From positions 1 to 29,318 of the forward strand of contig JAZNTG010000007.1 in assembly GCA_045591645.1 (NCBI GenBank): a DNA stretch of 29,318 nt. Reading direction: 5' to 3'. A program made the position numbers and the translations under genes. The number at the start of each line of letters is the position of its first letter. Positions within the stretch are counted from its first letter, which is position 1. The notes beneath the pieces were generated by a model that did no database searches, was not told the DNA's origin, and saw nothing but the letters and a program-made list of their open reading frames with translations. Shown one piece after another: positions 6,745-15,098 of this stretch. The stretch is from SFWF01 sp045591645. Its GTDB lineage: Bacteria > Bacillota > Clostridia > Oscillospirales > Acutalibacteraceae.

Positions 6745-7556
6745 CTATAGCTTCCTGACATATTATTTTCGTAATAATCAAGCACCAGATTGTAGTTGGT
6801 CATAGCAAATCTTGAGTGTACCACATAGCAAGCGATCATAAGCGGCAGCGTATATATTGCAGGGGCAAGCAGAAAGGTAAGCAGTGCCCAGCCGAGTAAT
6901 GATGCTACAAGAGATAAAAACGACGAGGATGAACGCTTTGACACCATACAGGAAATATGCACCGCTTCAAGTAAAAGCAGCTCCTCATCCATCACGGCTA
7001 CGACCGCGACAAGATAATATCTTGAGATATAAAGTATAGCACAGATAACGCCCACGATATATAAAAAGCTTTCGATAAGTATCAGGTTTGCCGCCCAAAG
7101 AGGAATGTCCTGTCCGAGAGTCTGATACAGCCAGCTGCTTGACAAAATGTTAGTGACAAAATAAGGTAGCATACAAAGTATTATTGCTGTAGTTACTCTC
7201 CAGCCGATGATAAAGGTAAGCTTTATTGCGCGAACATATCTTTTACGGCTTCCGAAATAATAAAACGCAGACGAGATATCATCCTTTGCCGAGTCGGTAA
7301 GCCTCCAGAAAAAGCGGATAATGCCCAAAAACAACGGTGCCAGCACAAATACCGATATGATCGGCATCATAATATTTGCGACATACATAAGAACCTGTTG
7401 GTTGCTTGATAAAACGATAGAGGAAAGCAGACTCACTATAAGCACGCTGAAAAGACCGAGTGACGATACAGTTATCGCCTCGACCCATCTTCCCCTTAAA
7501 GCGGCTCTCGCCGTTGCTTTTACTACCGAGCTGTTAGGTATCTGATAAGGATTCAT
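6741..7556 (-). CDS. DUF975 family membrane protein
   Basis: Function unknown. The 271-aa protein has about six hydrophobic segments. The N-terminus (SSVVKATARAALRGRWVEAI) is the cytoplasmic amphipathic start typical of DUF975, and the later ISRYYLVAVVAVMDEE and SFLSLVASLLGWALLTFL also fit. AAGGAG lies eight bases before the ATG and only 15 bases separate it from the pcrA stop. It overlaps the following rlmD gene by four bases, so all four genes are probably one transcript. Why a membrane protein sits between a DNA helicase and rRNA methyltransferases is not evident. Confidence 0.8.
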   Translation of the reverse strand: MNPYQIPNSSVVKATARAALRGRWVEAITVSSLGLFSVLIVSLLSSIVLSSNQQVLMYVANIMMPIISVFVLAPLFLGIIRFFWRLTDSAKDDISSAFYYFGSRKRYVRAIKLTFIIGWRVTTAIILCMLPYFVTNILSSSWLYQTLGQDIPLWAANLILIESFLYIVGVICAILYISRYYLVAVVAVMDEELLLLEAVHISCMVSKRSSSSFLSLVASLLGWALLTFLLAPAIYTLPLMIACYVVHSRFAMTNYNLVLDYYENNMSGSYR

Positions 7557-7571
7557 AATGCTATCTCCTTA

Positions 7572-9926
7572 TTATAAGGTTTTGAGCTTTGCAAAGCCCG
7601 CCATTATCTTTTTGGTGCCGACCGTTTCAAAGGCTATCTCAAGCATTGCGTCATTACCCATCGGTGTGACACGGGTTATCATTCCCTGTCCAAAGGTCTT
7701 GTGCTCTACTGTCATTCCGACAGTATATGAAGCTGTGCTGCCCTGCGGCTTTGCTACAGTGGGTGCTTTGAAGATCTTTGAATAATCGTAATCCGATGTT
7801 CTGCTCTGCGGTATCGTTTTCGCGCCCGAGCCGCCAAAATAGCTTCTGCCTGATTTTATATCGCAAAGGTGCTCGGGAATCTCGTTAACAAAGCGGGACA
7901 CGGGGTTGCGCGAGGTGCTGCCGTATAGCATTCTCATATCAGAATGGGTAATATGCAGTCTTTTCTTGGCACGGGTTATGGCAACATATGCAAGGCGGCG
8001 TTCCTCCTCAAGCTCGATAGGTCCGCCGTAGATAGCCTGATTTGAGGGAAAAAGTCCTTCCTCCATGCCGACTAAGAACACCCTCTCAAATTCAAGACCC
8101 TTAGCCGAATGGACGGTCATCATAACAACTGCGTCGGCACCCTCCTCATAAGAGTCGATATCACTGATAAGCGCTACCTCTTCAAGATATCCCGAAAGGG
8201 TGGCGTCCTCATTTTCGTTCTCGTACTGCATAATGCTTGTTGCCAGCTCGCGTACATTTTCGACTCTTTCCTGCCCCTCGGGGCCCTCTGCCATAAGAGA
8301 ATCAACATATCCCGTCTTCTGTAGCATAAGATCAAAAATTTCGTGGATAGAAAGCGTCTCGGACGCTTCGGTCAGCTCATCTATCATAGCGCAGAAGTCG
8401 CTTAGCTTTCGAGCGGCGCGGGAAAGCATAGGATAGTGCTCGGCATTGTGAAGCACCTCGAATATCGAGACACCGAGAGAGGAGGCGATAGCGGCGGCAT
8501 TGTTTACCGTTGTATCACCTATGCCGCGCTTTGGTTCGTTTATAATACGGCGAAGCCGCATATCGTCGCAGTTATTGTTTATAAGCTGCATATAAGCCAT
8601 AACGTCGCGTATCTCTTTACGGTCAAAGAAACGGTGGCCGCCGATAATACGGTAGCTGATACCGCTTCTTGCAAACACATTTTCCACCGAGTTCGACTGC
8701 GCATTCATACGGTAAAGTATGGCGTGATCGGAAAACTTTGCTCCGTTTTTTACATTTTCTAGGATAGTATCCGCAATATGGCGCGCCTCAGCCTGCTCAT
8801 CGGGGGCGGTATAGATGCTTATCTTTTCACCCGCACCCGCATCGGTCCAGAGATTTTTGCCCGTACGGCCCGAGTTGTTTGCAATAACGGCGTTGGCGGC
8901 ATCAAGAATATTGCCGACCGAGCGGTAATTCTGCTCCAGCTTAATAACCTTTGCATTTTTATACTGACGCTCAAAGCTCAGAATATTCTCGATAGTGGCT
9001 CCTCTGAAACGGTAGATGCTCTGATCGTCATCGCCCACAACACAGATATTCTTGTGGTGGCTTGCAAGCAGCTTGCAAAGCACATACTGAGCGTGGTTGG
9101 TGTCCTGATACTCATCGACCATTATGTAGCGGAATTTTTCACTGTAATACTGCAAAACGTCTTCGTTTTCCTCAAGCAGTCTTACAGTATTGGATATCAT
9201 ACCGTCAAAGTCCATAGCGTCGGCGGTAGCAAGTCGATTTTCATATATTCCGTATATCTTCGCGATGGTCTTCATTCGGTAATCGTCGCCGACCGTTGCA
9301 GCATAATCCTCAGGACTTATGAGTTTGTCCTTCTGCGCGGAAATGACGCTCAGCACCGATTTCGGCTGAAATATTTTATCATCAAGATTATTCTCTTTTA
9401 TGATCTCCTTTAAAAGGCGCTTCTGATCGTCGGTATCGTAGATAGTAAAGCTTGAAGAATATCCTATCCGGTCAGCGAAGCGTCTGAGAATTTTACCGCA
9501 GACCGAATGGAAGGTGCCTGCCCAAACACCGCTCTGCTCGTCGCCGAGCTTTGCGCCGATACGCTCTTTCAGCTCATTTGCAGCCTTGTTTGTAAAGGTG
9601 ATGGCGAGTATTTCCCACGGCTTTGCCGCTTTGTAGGAAAAGGAACGGCAGGACGGCATTTCGCCCCCGTTTCTGAGATAATTTTCTGCCATCATAACAT
9701 CAAAATCATCAAATTCGGGAACAAAATGAGAATCATAAGCTTCTCCGTATTTGATAAGATATGCGATACGGTTGACAAGAACAGTGGTTTTTCCGCTTCC
9801 CGCACCTGCAAGCACAAGCACAGGACCCGATGCCGCGGTGACCGCATTGAACTGCATATCGTTCATTCGTGAAAACTCTTTTTCTATAACTGCGTTACGT
9901 AGAACTTTAAATTCATTTGGTGTCAT
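7572..9926 (-). CDS. pcrA: ATP-dependent DNA helicase PcrA/UvrD
   Basis: Superfamily 1A 3'-5' helicase for repair and replication. All motifs are present in order: Q-motif region (FNAVTAASGPVLVLA), Walker A GAGSGKTT (41-48), Ia TFTNKAANELKERI, II MVDEYQDTN, III GDDDQSIYRFRGA, IV EQNYRS, V MMTVHSAKGLEFERVFL, VI RRLAYVAITRAKKRL. The C-terminal VGMTVEHKTFGQGMI region is the Tudor-like tail that binds RNA polymerase in PcrA. Between motif I and Ia there is about 45 residues more than in Bacillus PcrA (roughly residues 60-105, acidic then Cys/Ser/aromatic). The length (784 aa) is otherwise normal. AAAGGA lies before the ATG; promoter at 9964-9992. Confidence 0.96.
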   Translation of the reverse strand: MTPNEFKVLRNAVIEKEFSRMNDMQFNAVTAASGPVLVLAGAGSGKTTVLVNRIAYLIKYGEAYDSHFVPEFDDFDVMMAENYLRNGGEMPSCRSFSYKAAKPWEILAITFTNKAANELKERIGAKLGDEQSGVWAGTFHSVCGKILRRFADRIGYSSSFTIYDTDDQKRLLKEIIKENNLDDKIFQPKSVLSVISAQKDKLISPEDYAATVGDDYRMKTIAKIYGIYENRLATADAMDFDGMISNTVRLLEENEDVLQYYSEKFRYIMVDEYQDTNHAQYVLCKLLASHHKNICVVGDDDQSIYRFRGATIENILSFERQYKNAKVIKLEQNYRSVGNILDAANAVIANNSGRTGKNLWTDAGAGEKISIYTAPDEQAEARHIADTILENVKNGAKFSDHAILYRMNAQSNSVENVFARSGISYRIIGGHRFFDRKEIRDVMAYMQLINNNCDDMRLRRIINEPKRGIGDTTVNNAAAIASSLGVSIFEVLHNAEHYPMLSRAARKLSDFCAMIDELTEASETLSIHEIFDLMLQKTGYVDSLMAEGPEGQERVENVRELATSIMQYENENEDATLSGYLEEVALISDIDSYEEGADAVVMMTVHSAKGLEFERVFLVGMEEGLFPSNQAIYGGPIELEEERRLAYVAITRAKKRLHITHSDMRMLYGSTSRNPVSRFVNEIPEHLCDIKSGRSYFGGSGAKTIPQSRTSDYDYSKIFKAPTVAKPQGSTASYTVGMTVEHKTFGQGMITRVTPMGNDAMLEIAFETVGTKKIMAGFAKLKTL

Positions 9927-9963
9927 TTGATATATCCTTTATGTACATATTAATTCATTTTAT

Positions 9964-9992
9964 ATTTTACTATAAATACGCTAATTAATCAA
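9964..9992 (-). promoter_or_regulatory. Promoter of the pcrA operon
   Basis: Minus-strand TTGATT (9987-9992), 17-base spacer, TAAAAT (9964-9969), about 37 bases before the pcrA start. The divergent tspO has a TATAAT at 10029-10034 but no convincing -35 box. Confidence 0.55.
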
Positions 9993-10058
9993 TGACTAAA
10001 GTATAAATAATAATTAGAAATCATAATATATAATCGACTACCTTTAAAGGAGACTATT

Positions 10059-10535
10059 ATGAAAAAGATAAATGTATGGGCGCTTGTGATAAGCATAGCC
10101 ATAGCCGAGCTTACAGGTATACTCTCAGCTCTGCTTTCAGGAAATATTTCGGGTTCATATGCTGAGTTTACTAAGCCTCCTCTATCCCCTCCGTCAATAC
10201 TCTTTCCCATTGTATGGACTATACTTTATGCACTTATGGGCGCCGCGGCTTATTTTGTGTGGGACTCGGTTCGCGGCAGTAAAGAGGAACGGACCGAGGC
10301 GCTTACATTCTATGTAGCGCAACTGATCGTTAACTTCTTTTGGAGTATTATATTCTTCCGTTTTGAAGCCTATTGGCTTTCGGTAGCGGTCATAATCTTG
10401 CTTGATATTCTCGTTATAGTAACTATGTTGAAATTCAGGAATATCAACCGCTTATCCTACTGGCTGATGATACCGTATCTTATCTGGCTGCTATTTGCAA
10501 CCTATCTTAATATCGGTGTTGCGGTTCTAAACTAA
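10059..10535 (+). CDS. tspO: TspO/MBR family tryptophan-rich membrane protein
   Basis: A five-helix membrane protein of the TspO (translocator protein) family, known to bind porphyrins and implicated in stress and tetrapyrrole responses. The 158-aa length is standard. The family signature is visible: TKPPLSPPSILFPIVWTILY then ALMGAAAYFVW, NFFWSIIFFRFEAYWLS, and the end PYLIWLLFATYLNIGVAVLN. Tryptophans are enriched as expected. AAAGGAG lies six bases before the ATG. It is a single gene between divergent pcrA and convergent mazF. Confidence 0.95.
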   Translation: MKKINVWALVISIAIAELTGILSALLSGNISGSYAEFTKPPLSPPSILFPIVWTILYALMGAAAYFVWDSVRGSKEERTEALTFYVAQLIVNFFWSIIFFRFEAYWLSVAVIILLDILVIVTMLKFRNINRLSYWLMIPYLIWLLFATYLNIGVAVLN

Positions 10536-10540
10536 AAAAT

Positions 10541-10565
10541 GGGTATTGCTTATGTAGCAATACCC
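10541..10565 (-). terminator. mazF terminator overlapping its coding end
   Basis: GGGTATTGCT and AGCAATACCC form a perfect 10-bp stem around a 5-base loop. On the minus strand a run of six T follows. The upper arm encodes the last codons of mazF (Gly-Ile-Ala-Thr-stop), so terminator and coding sequence are shared. On the plus strand no T-run follows, so it would not clearly end tspO. Confidence 0.8.
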
Positions 10566-10915
10566 TGTGTTCCCCCAAGTCCAAAGCTGACCGACAGTGC
10601 CTGATTTACCCTGTCCATAGAGCTGTTGTCAAGACAGCCCATCTTTTCCTTTAGCCTTTGTTTATCTATTGTCCTTACCTGCTCGAGCAGCACGATCGAG
10701 TCCTTTGCCAGACCGCAGCCGTCGGCATTCACCTGAATGTGGGTCGGAAGCTTGGTTTTATCACGCTGACTTGTTATTGCGGCGGCAATAACAGTGGGGC
10801 TGTAGCGGTTGCCAATATCGTTCTGGATTATGAGTACGGGACGGATACCGCCCTGCTCTGAGCCTACCACGGGACTTAAGTCTGCGTAATAAATTTCTCC
10901 ACGCTTGATTGTCAT
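10550..10915 (-). CDS. mazF: MazF/NdoA-type mRNA interferase toxin
   Basis: Sequence-specific endoribonuclease of the MazF/PemK type. The 121-aa protein matches Firmicute EndoA closely in shape: RGEIYYADLSPVVGSEQGGIRPVLIIQND (split here only by description), the ITSQRDKTKLPTH segment with the catalytic Arg and Thr, and LLEQVRTIDKQRLKEKMG. No MazE/CopG-type antitoxin gene lies upstream; the next 170 bases contain only a 21-codon ORF (10922-10987). AGGGTG lies nine bases before the ATG and overlaps the end of that ORF. In Bacillus the antitoxin gene directly precedes the toxin, so its absence is notable: the antitoxin may be elsewhere or replaced. Confidence 0.93.
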   Translation of the reverse strand: MTIKRGEIYYADLSPVVGSEQGGIRPVLIIQNDIGNRYSPTVIAAAITSQRDKTKLPTHIQVNADGCGLAKDSIVLLEQVRTIDKQRLKEKMGCLDNSSMDRVNQALSVSFGLGGTQGIAT

Positions 10916-10921
10916 TAATTT

Positions 10922-10987
10922 TCACACCCTGTAAGTTTTTGTGATAATATTTTTACCGCTCTGTTCTCTTTTTAAACATCGTTTCAT
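10922..10987 (-). CDS. Small ORF upstream of mazF, 21 aa
   Basis: ATG at 10987 with AGGA six bases upstream encodes MKRCLKREQSGKNIITKTYRV and stops six bases before the mazF ATG. Its last codons contain the AGGGTG that serves mazF. The peptide is strongly basic and matches nothing I know. It could couple or restrain mazF translation, or be a coincidence; the ribosome binding site is moderate. Confidence 0.4.
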   Translation of the reverse strand: MKRCLKREQSGKNIITKTYRV

Positions 10988-11051
10988 TAATTTTCCTACG
11001 ACATTTTATGCGGACAAACGGTCGGGTGTGATAATTCACAGACCACCGAAT

Positions 11052-11085
11052 AACAAAAAGCACTCCTCTCGGAGTGCTTTTTGTT
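11052..11085. terminator. Terminator of the cohesin-dockerin operon
   Basis: A perfect 15-bp inverted repeat (AACAAAAAGCACTCC / GGAGTGCTTTTTGTT) with a TCTC loop starts at the stop codon of the cohesin gene. A/T flanks on both sides let it act in either direction. The stretch 10988-11051 shows nothing else clear. Confidence 0.92.
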
Positions 11086-12577
11086 ATTCCTCATCATCTG
11101 AGTCTCGGTCGCTTATTGATATAAATTCAAAATCGCTTGTATCGTCTTCCTCTACAACCATATCCTGCTCATATTCAAGTTCCTCTTCATATCGTGAAGC
11201 TTTGACGATCTTTACGATAAGAACTATTATTGCAACTATGAGCAGAAGTATAACACCGACTATAGTTATCGCGACAACCTTAGTCGAGGTATCCATAGAC
11301 ATTATGTTTTCCCATATGGTGCCGTCATTTTTATCGGGCTCGGTATCAACGGGAGTATTAGTAACAGTTAGGTTAACTGCCCTCTGAAGGGTATGCTCTA
11401 CGGTATCATATCTATAGAAGCCTGTGTTGCCGTCAGGACCCTTTGCATAAATGAGCGCAAACTCCGCAAAAGTCGGGTCGCTACTCTGATAAGCGGTCAC
11501 CTTGTATCCTGCGATATCCATTGTTATCTCGGAATAGCCCTCGGGGATCTCATCGGGAGTAAGAAACTCATAGAACTTAGACTCACTCATCATATAGGTG
11601 AATACGGTAAAGGTGCCGTCCTCAAGCGGGCGGAAGAAAGCGCCGTTTGAGCCGTCGGTATCAGTAAGGTATACGAGCACAGAATCTCCGTTTTTGATAG
11701 AGGCAAACTCTTTATCGTTATATTTGTAAACATCTACCGCATATCCCGGGAAAAGATTTTCAGTATCGAATTGATCAGCTATATATTTGTCCTTTCCGTC
11801 TGCGATGACCGAAGTCTTTTCATCGGTGGGGTTTTCGGTATCGGGAACATCAGGCTCGGGTGTTGTGCCGTTTGCGGCAAGACGGGTGATATTGAGAGTA
11901 TATCTCTTAACCGTTCCGTCCTCGGCAGTAACAACAATAACGCGCTTATTGCTGCCAACCTTCATTTCCTTAGAGCCTTCGACATCCCACTCGGCACCCG
12001 AATGAGAAGTTCCTGCGCCAACGGTCAGTGTTTTAACAGTGTTCGGTATAGTGATGCTGTAGGTTGTAACGCTTGCTGAAAACTTGGGTGTCAGCGAGCC
12101 TGCAGAGGGGGTGATATATTTAAGGTTTGCATCAGAAGACTTTGAAGCGGATCTGTCAACAATTTCAACCGTTGCTGAGCATCCTGTTATGCTCTCTATC
12201 GGACCGCCGTCGGAATATCCAGCTTCCAAAACCGAAAGAGAGGTCTTTCCTGTTCCTACCGCTTTAAAAACGATATCTTCAGAAGCGTTTTTACCGTTTG
12301 CAGAACCTGCTATGGTCACAATGCCGCCTGAACCTGATCCGTTTTTAGCTGATACAAACTGCAATACCGAAGTATCGTATTTAAGCTGAGCCTGAACAGC
12401 ATACATATCCGAAGAAGCGCTGAATCTAACCGTGACGGTAAGTGTATCTCCCACGTTTAAACTGTTTTTTGAAAATGCTATGCTTGTTCCTGCAGCAAAA
12501 GCATTGATTGCAAAGGCAGAAATTGCAATACATATTACGGCAAGAACCGCCAAGTATTTTCCAAATGTTTTTTTCAT
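11084..12577 (-). CDS. Membrane-anchored cohesin-domain surface protein
   Basis: The 497-aa protein starts with a signal peptide (about 1-28, ending NAFAAG). A cohesin-like domain follows (about 30-142): the beta-rich pattern IAFSKNSLNVGDTLTVTVRF, MYAVQAQLKYDTSVLQF, ASEDIVFKAVGTGKTSLSV fits cohesin folds that bind dockerins. A cadherin-like beta-sandwich domain (about 150-235, ending KRYTLNITRL) is next, then a Pro/Glu/Asp linker and an unassigned module (about 255-405). One transmembrane helix (about 433-458) and a very acidic 40-residue cytoplasmic tail close the protein. GGGGGA lies eight bases before the ATG and only 13 bases separate it from the dockerin gene. It would hold a dockerin partner outside the membrane. 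The exact cohesin type cannot be set by eye. Confidence 0.82.
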   Translation of the reverse strand: MKKTFGKYLAVLAVICIAISAFAINAFAAGTSIAFSKNSLNVGDTLTVTVRFSASSDMYAVQAQLKYDTSVLQFVSAKNGSGSGGIVTIAGSANGKNASEDIVFKAVGTGKTSLSVLEAGYSDGGPIESITGCSATVEIVDRSASKSSDANLKYITPSAGSLTPKFSASVTTYSITIPNTVKTLTVGAGTSHSGAEWDVEGSKEMKVGSNKRVIVVTAEDGTVKRYTLNITRLAANGTTPEPDVPDTENPTDEKTSVIADGKDKYIADQFDTENLFPGYAVDVYKYNDKEFASIKNGDSVLVYLTDTDGSNGAFFRPLEDGTFTVFTYMMSESKFYEFLTPDEIPEGYSEITMDIAGYKVTAYQSSDPTFAEFALIYAKGPDGNTGFYRYDTVEHTLQRAVNLTVTNTPVDTEPDKNDGTIWENIMSMDTSTKVVAITIVGVILLLIVAIIVLIVKIVKASRYEEELEYEQDMVVEEDDTSDFEFISISDRDSDDEE

Positions 12578-12590
12578 TGAAATAGTCCCC

Positions 12591-14639
12591 CTATTGAGTT
12601 ATTGAAGCGATCTTTAAAATATGCTTTTGCACAAGCGCAAGATCTATGATATTGATGGAATTATCCCTATTTGCATCGGCACCGATAGCATTTATTCCGC
12701 TCATCGTGGATATTTTCAAAATATGCTTTTGTATAAGTGCAAGGTCTATTATGTTGATACTGCCGTCGCCGTTAGCATCACCGTAGATTATAACGGTTTT
12801 ATTCAAAAACTCGGTATTATCGGTCTTGTATACCGTTATCTTGTCGCCTGTTGCGATATTTCCGCTTGTCTTTTCTTTGCCTGCGGAATTGAAGATCTTT
12901 AATGTGCCGTTTTTGACCGTAAAGGCTTTTTTAAAGGCTTCGACCGTGGTTTCAGGTGAAATTCCCGTGAGATAGGTACCTACCGTATAATCGGTAGTTA
13001 CCTCAGGCTCAGGAATGATTATCTCCCCTTGACCCTCTTTCCGCACAACAGAGATAGTATAATCAGCGGTCTTACCCGAGGCAGCTTTGACTGTCAGCGT
13101 CACTGTATTTTCGCCGACTTTAAGTTCGTGTTCGCCCGTACCGCTGACTGTAGCGCCCGATACAGGTGTCGCGGATACTTTTATCTTTGCAACATTGTAG
13201 TCAACAACCATCTCATAACTGTTTGTGTACATTCCAAACGAGGGTGTTATCGACTGTCCCTCCACTGTAATATCGGTAAGGTAGTAGTTGTTCGCGCCGT
13301 TAGAGGTCGGAAGTGCGGTTTTATTTTCCTCGGGCATATTCTTGAACACGGGTATGCTGAAGGTCAGTGCCGTCGTATCGGCAATATCTGCATATGCCTC
13401 TTTCATTATAATAGACTCTTTGTATGCCGCTTCAATATTGGTCATATACTGATGATTGTAGTAATTCGGCCCGATTAGGTCGAATTTTTTATAATATAGA
13501 GTGTCCTGACCAACATCTATATATCCGCTGCCATACCAGATAGCACCGCCTATTATAGATTTAGCACGGCTTGTCCACGGAAGCTGATATTTAGTTTTGC
13601 TTGTAGCAGAAGCAAAGTCACCTCTTGCGTACATAAGTCCCCTTTGAACAGCGGTAAGTGAGCCTTCAGAATGTGCGCCGATATTGAAATGATTATAGTA
13701 ACCGCTGAGCCCACTGCCGTAAGTACCCGAAATAAGTCCGCTGGTGCCGCCTCTTCCCTGCTCCTGAATAATCATTGCGGCAAGGACATAGGGGCTGACC
13801 TTTGAGGTTTTGCCCGCCGACATAAGCAGGTCGGCATAGGTTTCAAAAGTATCCTCAGGGAAGTCTCCAGACATAAAGGAATTTTCTATTATCTTATTGA
13901 TACCGTCTTTATTCTGAAGAGCTTCATTATAGGACTGATCCAGAAATTGGTAAATTCCCTGTTCGTTCAGAAAGTTTCTGGGTTCAAGGTAATATGCAAC
14001 AATGTCTCTGTAGGCTGTGACCCAGCTTGAGCCGTCAAAACCTACATAATTGCTTTTCCCCCAATCATAAGCACCGTACTCCATAGACTTATAAGAATCG
14101 GGGCGGCTGATAGACACAAGACTTTTGCCAACTGCGCTTTCAGCTGCGAGGACTTCATCCCAGGTAAGATTTATATGGTCGGCCAAGAATATCCACTTAG
14201 GATGAGTAGCGTGAAGCTGACGGAGAAGCACCTTATAGCTTTCGGGAAAGCCCTGCTTTTCGAGGTTTTCCTCAAAGGTGGCATCTGGAACATACTCTGC
14301 AGGCGGAATTATCTCAGTAACATTAGTTATGTACTGGGCGGCAACATACGCAAAACCGCCGTCTGCCGCTTCGTATTCAATCTTATACCATTGGCGTTTA
14401 TCACCGTTTACGCCCGAAACCTTATTCCCGTGAATTGTGACCGTCTCTCCTCTGTTGAGTCGTGCGAGTTCGGTCGATGTGGCACTCGCTTCCTTTCTCA
14501 CAGTAAGGTATGAGCCTGAATCCACATTCACCGTGCCTGAATAGGTCTTTTCTTCTGCAAAAGCGGAAGATCCGGTATATAAGCAAAGGGTCAGTATAAC
14601 GAAGCTCATTACAAAAGATAATATCTTTTTACAGTTCAT
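12591..14639 (-). CDS. Secreted endo-beta-N-acetylglucosaminidase with SH3b and dockerin domains
   Basis: A peptidoglycan hydrolase that would cut after N-acetylglucosamine. The 682-aa protein has a signal peptide (about 1-29), an SH3b wall-binding domain (about 35-105, LTVRKEASATSTELARL), a glucosaminidase domain of the GH73/LytD-like kind (about 130-420; AAMIIQEQGRGGTSG with the presumed catalytic Glu, YYNHFNIGA), a cadherin-like beta-sandwich (about 460-540), an ISPETTVEAFKKAF spacer, and a type I dockerin (about 619-682). The dockerin has two calcium loops, DANGDGSINIID and DANRDNSINIID, each followed by LAL(I/V)QKHILKI. The start is the ATG at 14639: GGCGG is eight bases upstream, while the upstream ATG at 14678 lies inside the -10 box and cannot be in the transcript. 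Confidence 0.9.
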   Translation of the reverse strand: MNCKKILSFVMSFVILTLCLYTGSSAFAEEKTYSGTVNVDSGSYLTVRKEASATSTELARLNRGETVTIHGNKVSGVNGDKRQWYKIEYEAADGGFAYVAAQYITNVTEIIPPAEYVPDATFEENLEKQGFPESYKVLLRQLHATHPKWIFLADHINLTWDEVLAAESAVGKSLVSISRPDSYKSMEYGAYDWGKSNYVGFDGSSWVTAYRDIVAYYLEPRNFLNEQGIYQFLDQSYNEALQNKDGINKIIENSFMSGDFPEDTFETYADLLMSAGKTSKVSPYVLAAMIIQEQGRGGTSGLISGTYGSGLSGYYNHFNIGAHSEGSLTAVQRGLMYARGDFASATSKTKYQLPWTSRAKSIIGGAIWYGSGYIDVGQDTLYYKKFDLIGPNYYNHQYMTNIEAAYKESIIMKEAYADIADTTALTFSIPVFKNMPEENKTALPTSNGANNYYLTDITVEGQSITPSFGMYTNSYEMVVDYNVAKIKVSATPVSGATVSGTGEHELKVGENTVTLTVKAASGKTADYTISVVRKEGQGEIIIPEPEVTTDYTVGTYLTGISPETTVEAFKKAFTVKNGTLKIFNSAGKEKTSGNIATGDKITVYKTDNTEFLNKTVIIYGDANGDGSINIIDLALIQKHILKISTMSGINAIGADANRDNSINIIDLALVQKHILKIASITQ

Positions 14640-14677
14640 TATGCCAACCGCCTTTCGAATAAAATTAATACATTTCA

Positions 14678-14706
14678 ATTATAACAATTTTGTAACTTCT
14701 TGTCAA
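14678..14706 (-). promoter_or_regulatory. Consensus promoter of the cohesin-dockerin operon
   Basis: Perfect TTGACA (14701-14706), 17-base spacer, perfect TATAAT (14678-14683) on the minus strand. Transcription should begin near 14671, giving a leader of about 30 bases to the ATG at 14639. Confidence 0.92.
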
Positions 14707-14797
14707 CACAGTACACATACTTTTTCAGAGTTTATGTAAACCAAATCTATCCAATAATCGCTTGAAAATTTACTTTTTATTGAAAACAATAAAATTC

Positions 14798-14826
14798 TTG
14801 ACAATCCCCTGCTACCCAAATATAAT
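14798..14826 (+). promoter_or_regulatory. Consensus promoter of tRNA-Ser
   Basis: Perfect TTGACA (14798-14803), 17-base spacer, perfect TATAAT (14821-14826), 25 bases before the mature tRNA start. It is back to back with the equally perfect operon promoter at 14678-14706. Confidence 0.93.
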
Positions 14827-14851
14827 ATATAGGCAACAATCAAATAAATAT

Positions 14852-14940
14852 GGAGACGTATCGAAGTGGTCATAACGGGGCTGACTCGAAATCAGTTAGG
14901 GAGCAATCCCCCGCGAGTTCGAATCTCGCCGTCTCCGCCA
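14852..14940 (+). tRNA. tRNA-Ser (anticodon CGA)
   Basis: An 89-base class II tRNA with encoded CCA. Acceptor GGAGACG pairs with CGTCTCC, discriminator G. The anticodon stem GCTGA/TCAGT holds the loop CTCGAAA, anticodon CGA (reads UCG). A long variable arm (AGGGAGCAATCCCCC region) marks it as serine type. The T arm is GCGAG-TTCGAAT-CTCGC. The 3' end is duplicated at 15089-15110. Confidence 0.97.
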
Positions 14941-14983
14941 ATAAAGAAGGAATCGTGCCGAAAGGTACGGTTCTTTCTTTATT
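14940..14983 (+). terminator. tRNA-Ser terminator (hairpin T0)
   Basis: A 20-bp stem with three G-U wobbles and a GAAA loop starts at the last base of the tRNA. Its core (GGAATCGTGCC, then GGTACGGTTC) resembles hairpin T3 at 16627-16657 after the second orphan gene. Confidence 0.85.
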
Positions 14984-14989
14984 CTCATA

Positions 14990-15098
14990 GCGAGATTCGA
15001 AAAGGAGGGAGCGAAGCGGAAGAAAAGCGTCCGGTGGACGGTTTTTGCCGACCGGTGCGTGTCGGCAAAAGATTTATCTTTTGTCGAGCGAATCTCGC
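14990..15098. repeat. Inverted-repeat-bounded structured element
   Basis: The segment is bounded by GCGAGATTCG (14990-14999) and its exact reverse complement CGAATCTCGC (15089-15098), which is the tRNA T-stem sequence. Inside are two competing hairpins: TTTTGCCGAC/GTCGGCAAAA (15043-15070) and CAAAAGAT/ATCTTTTG (15066-15083), which share bases and cannot form together. No ORF has a ribosome binding site. It resembles a non-autonomous repetitive element lodged at a tRNA end; identity unknown. Confidence 0.55.

Noticed and set aside
8778..9413. Long plus-strand ORF (211 codons) opposite pcrA
   Set aside because: It is a shadow of the pcrA coding strand with no ribosome binding site or domain.
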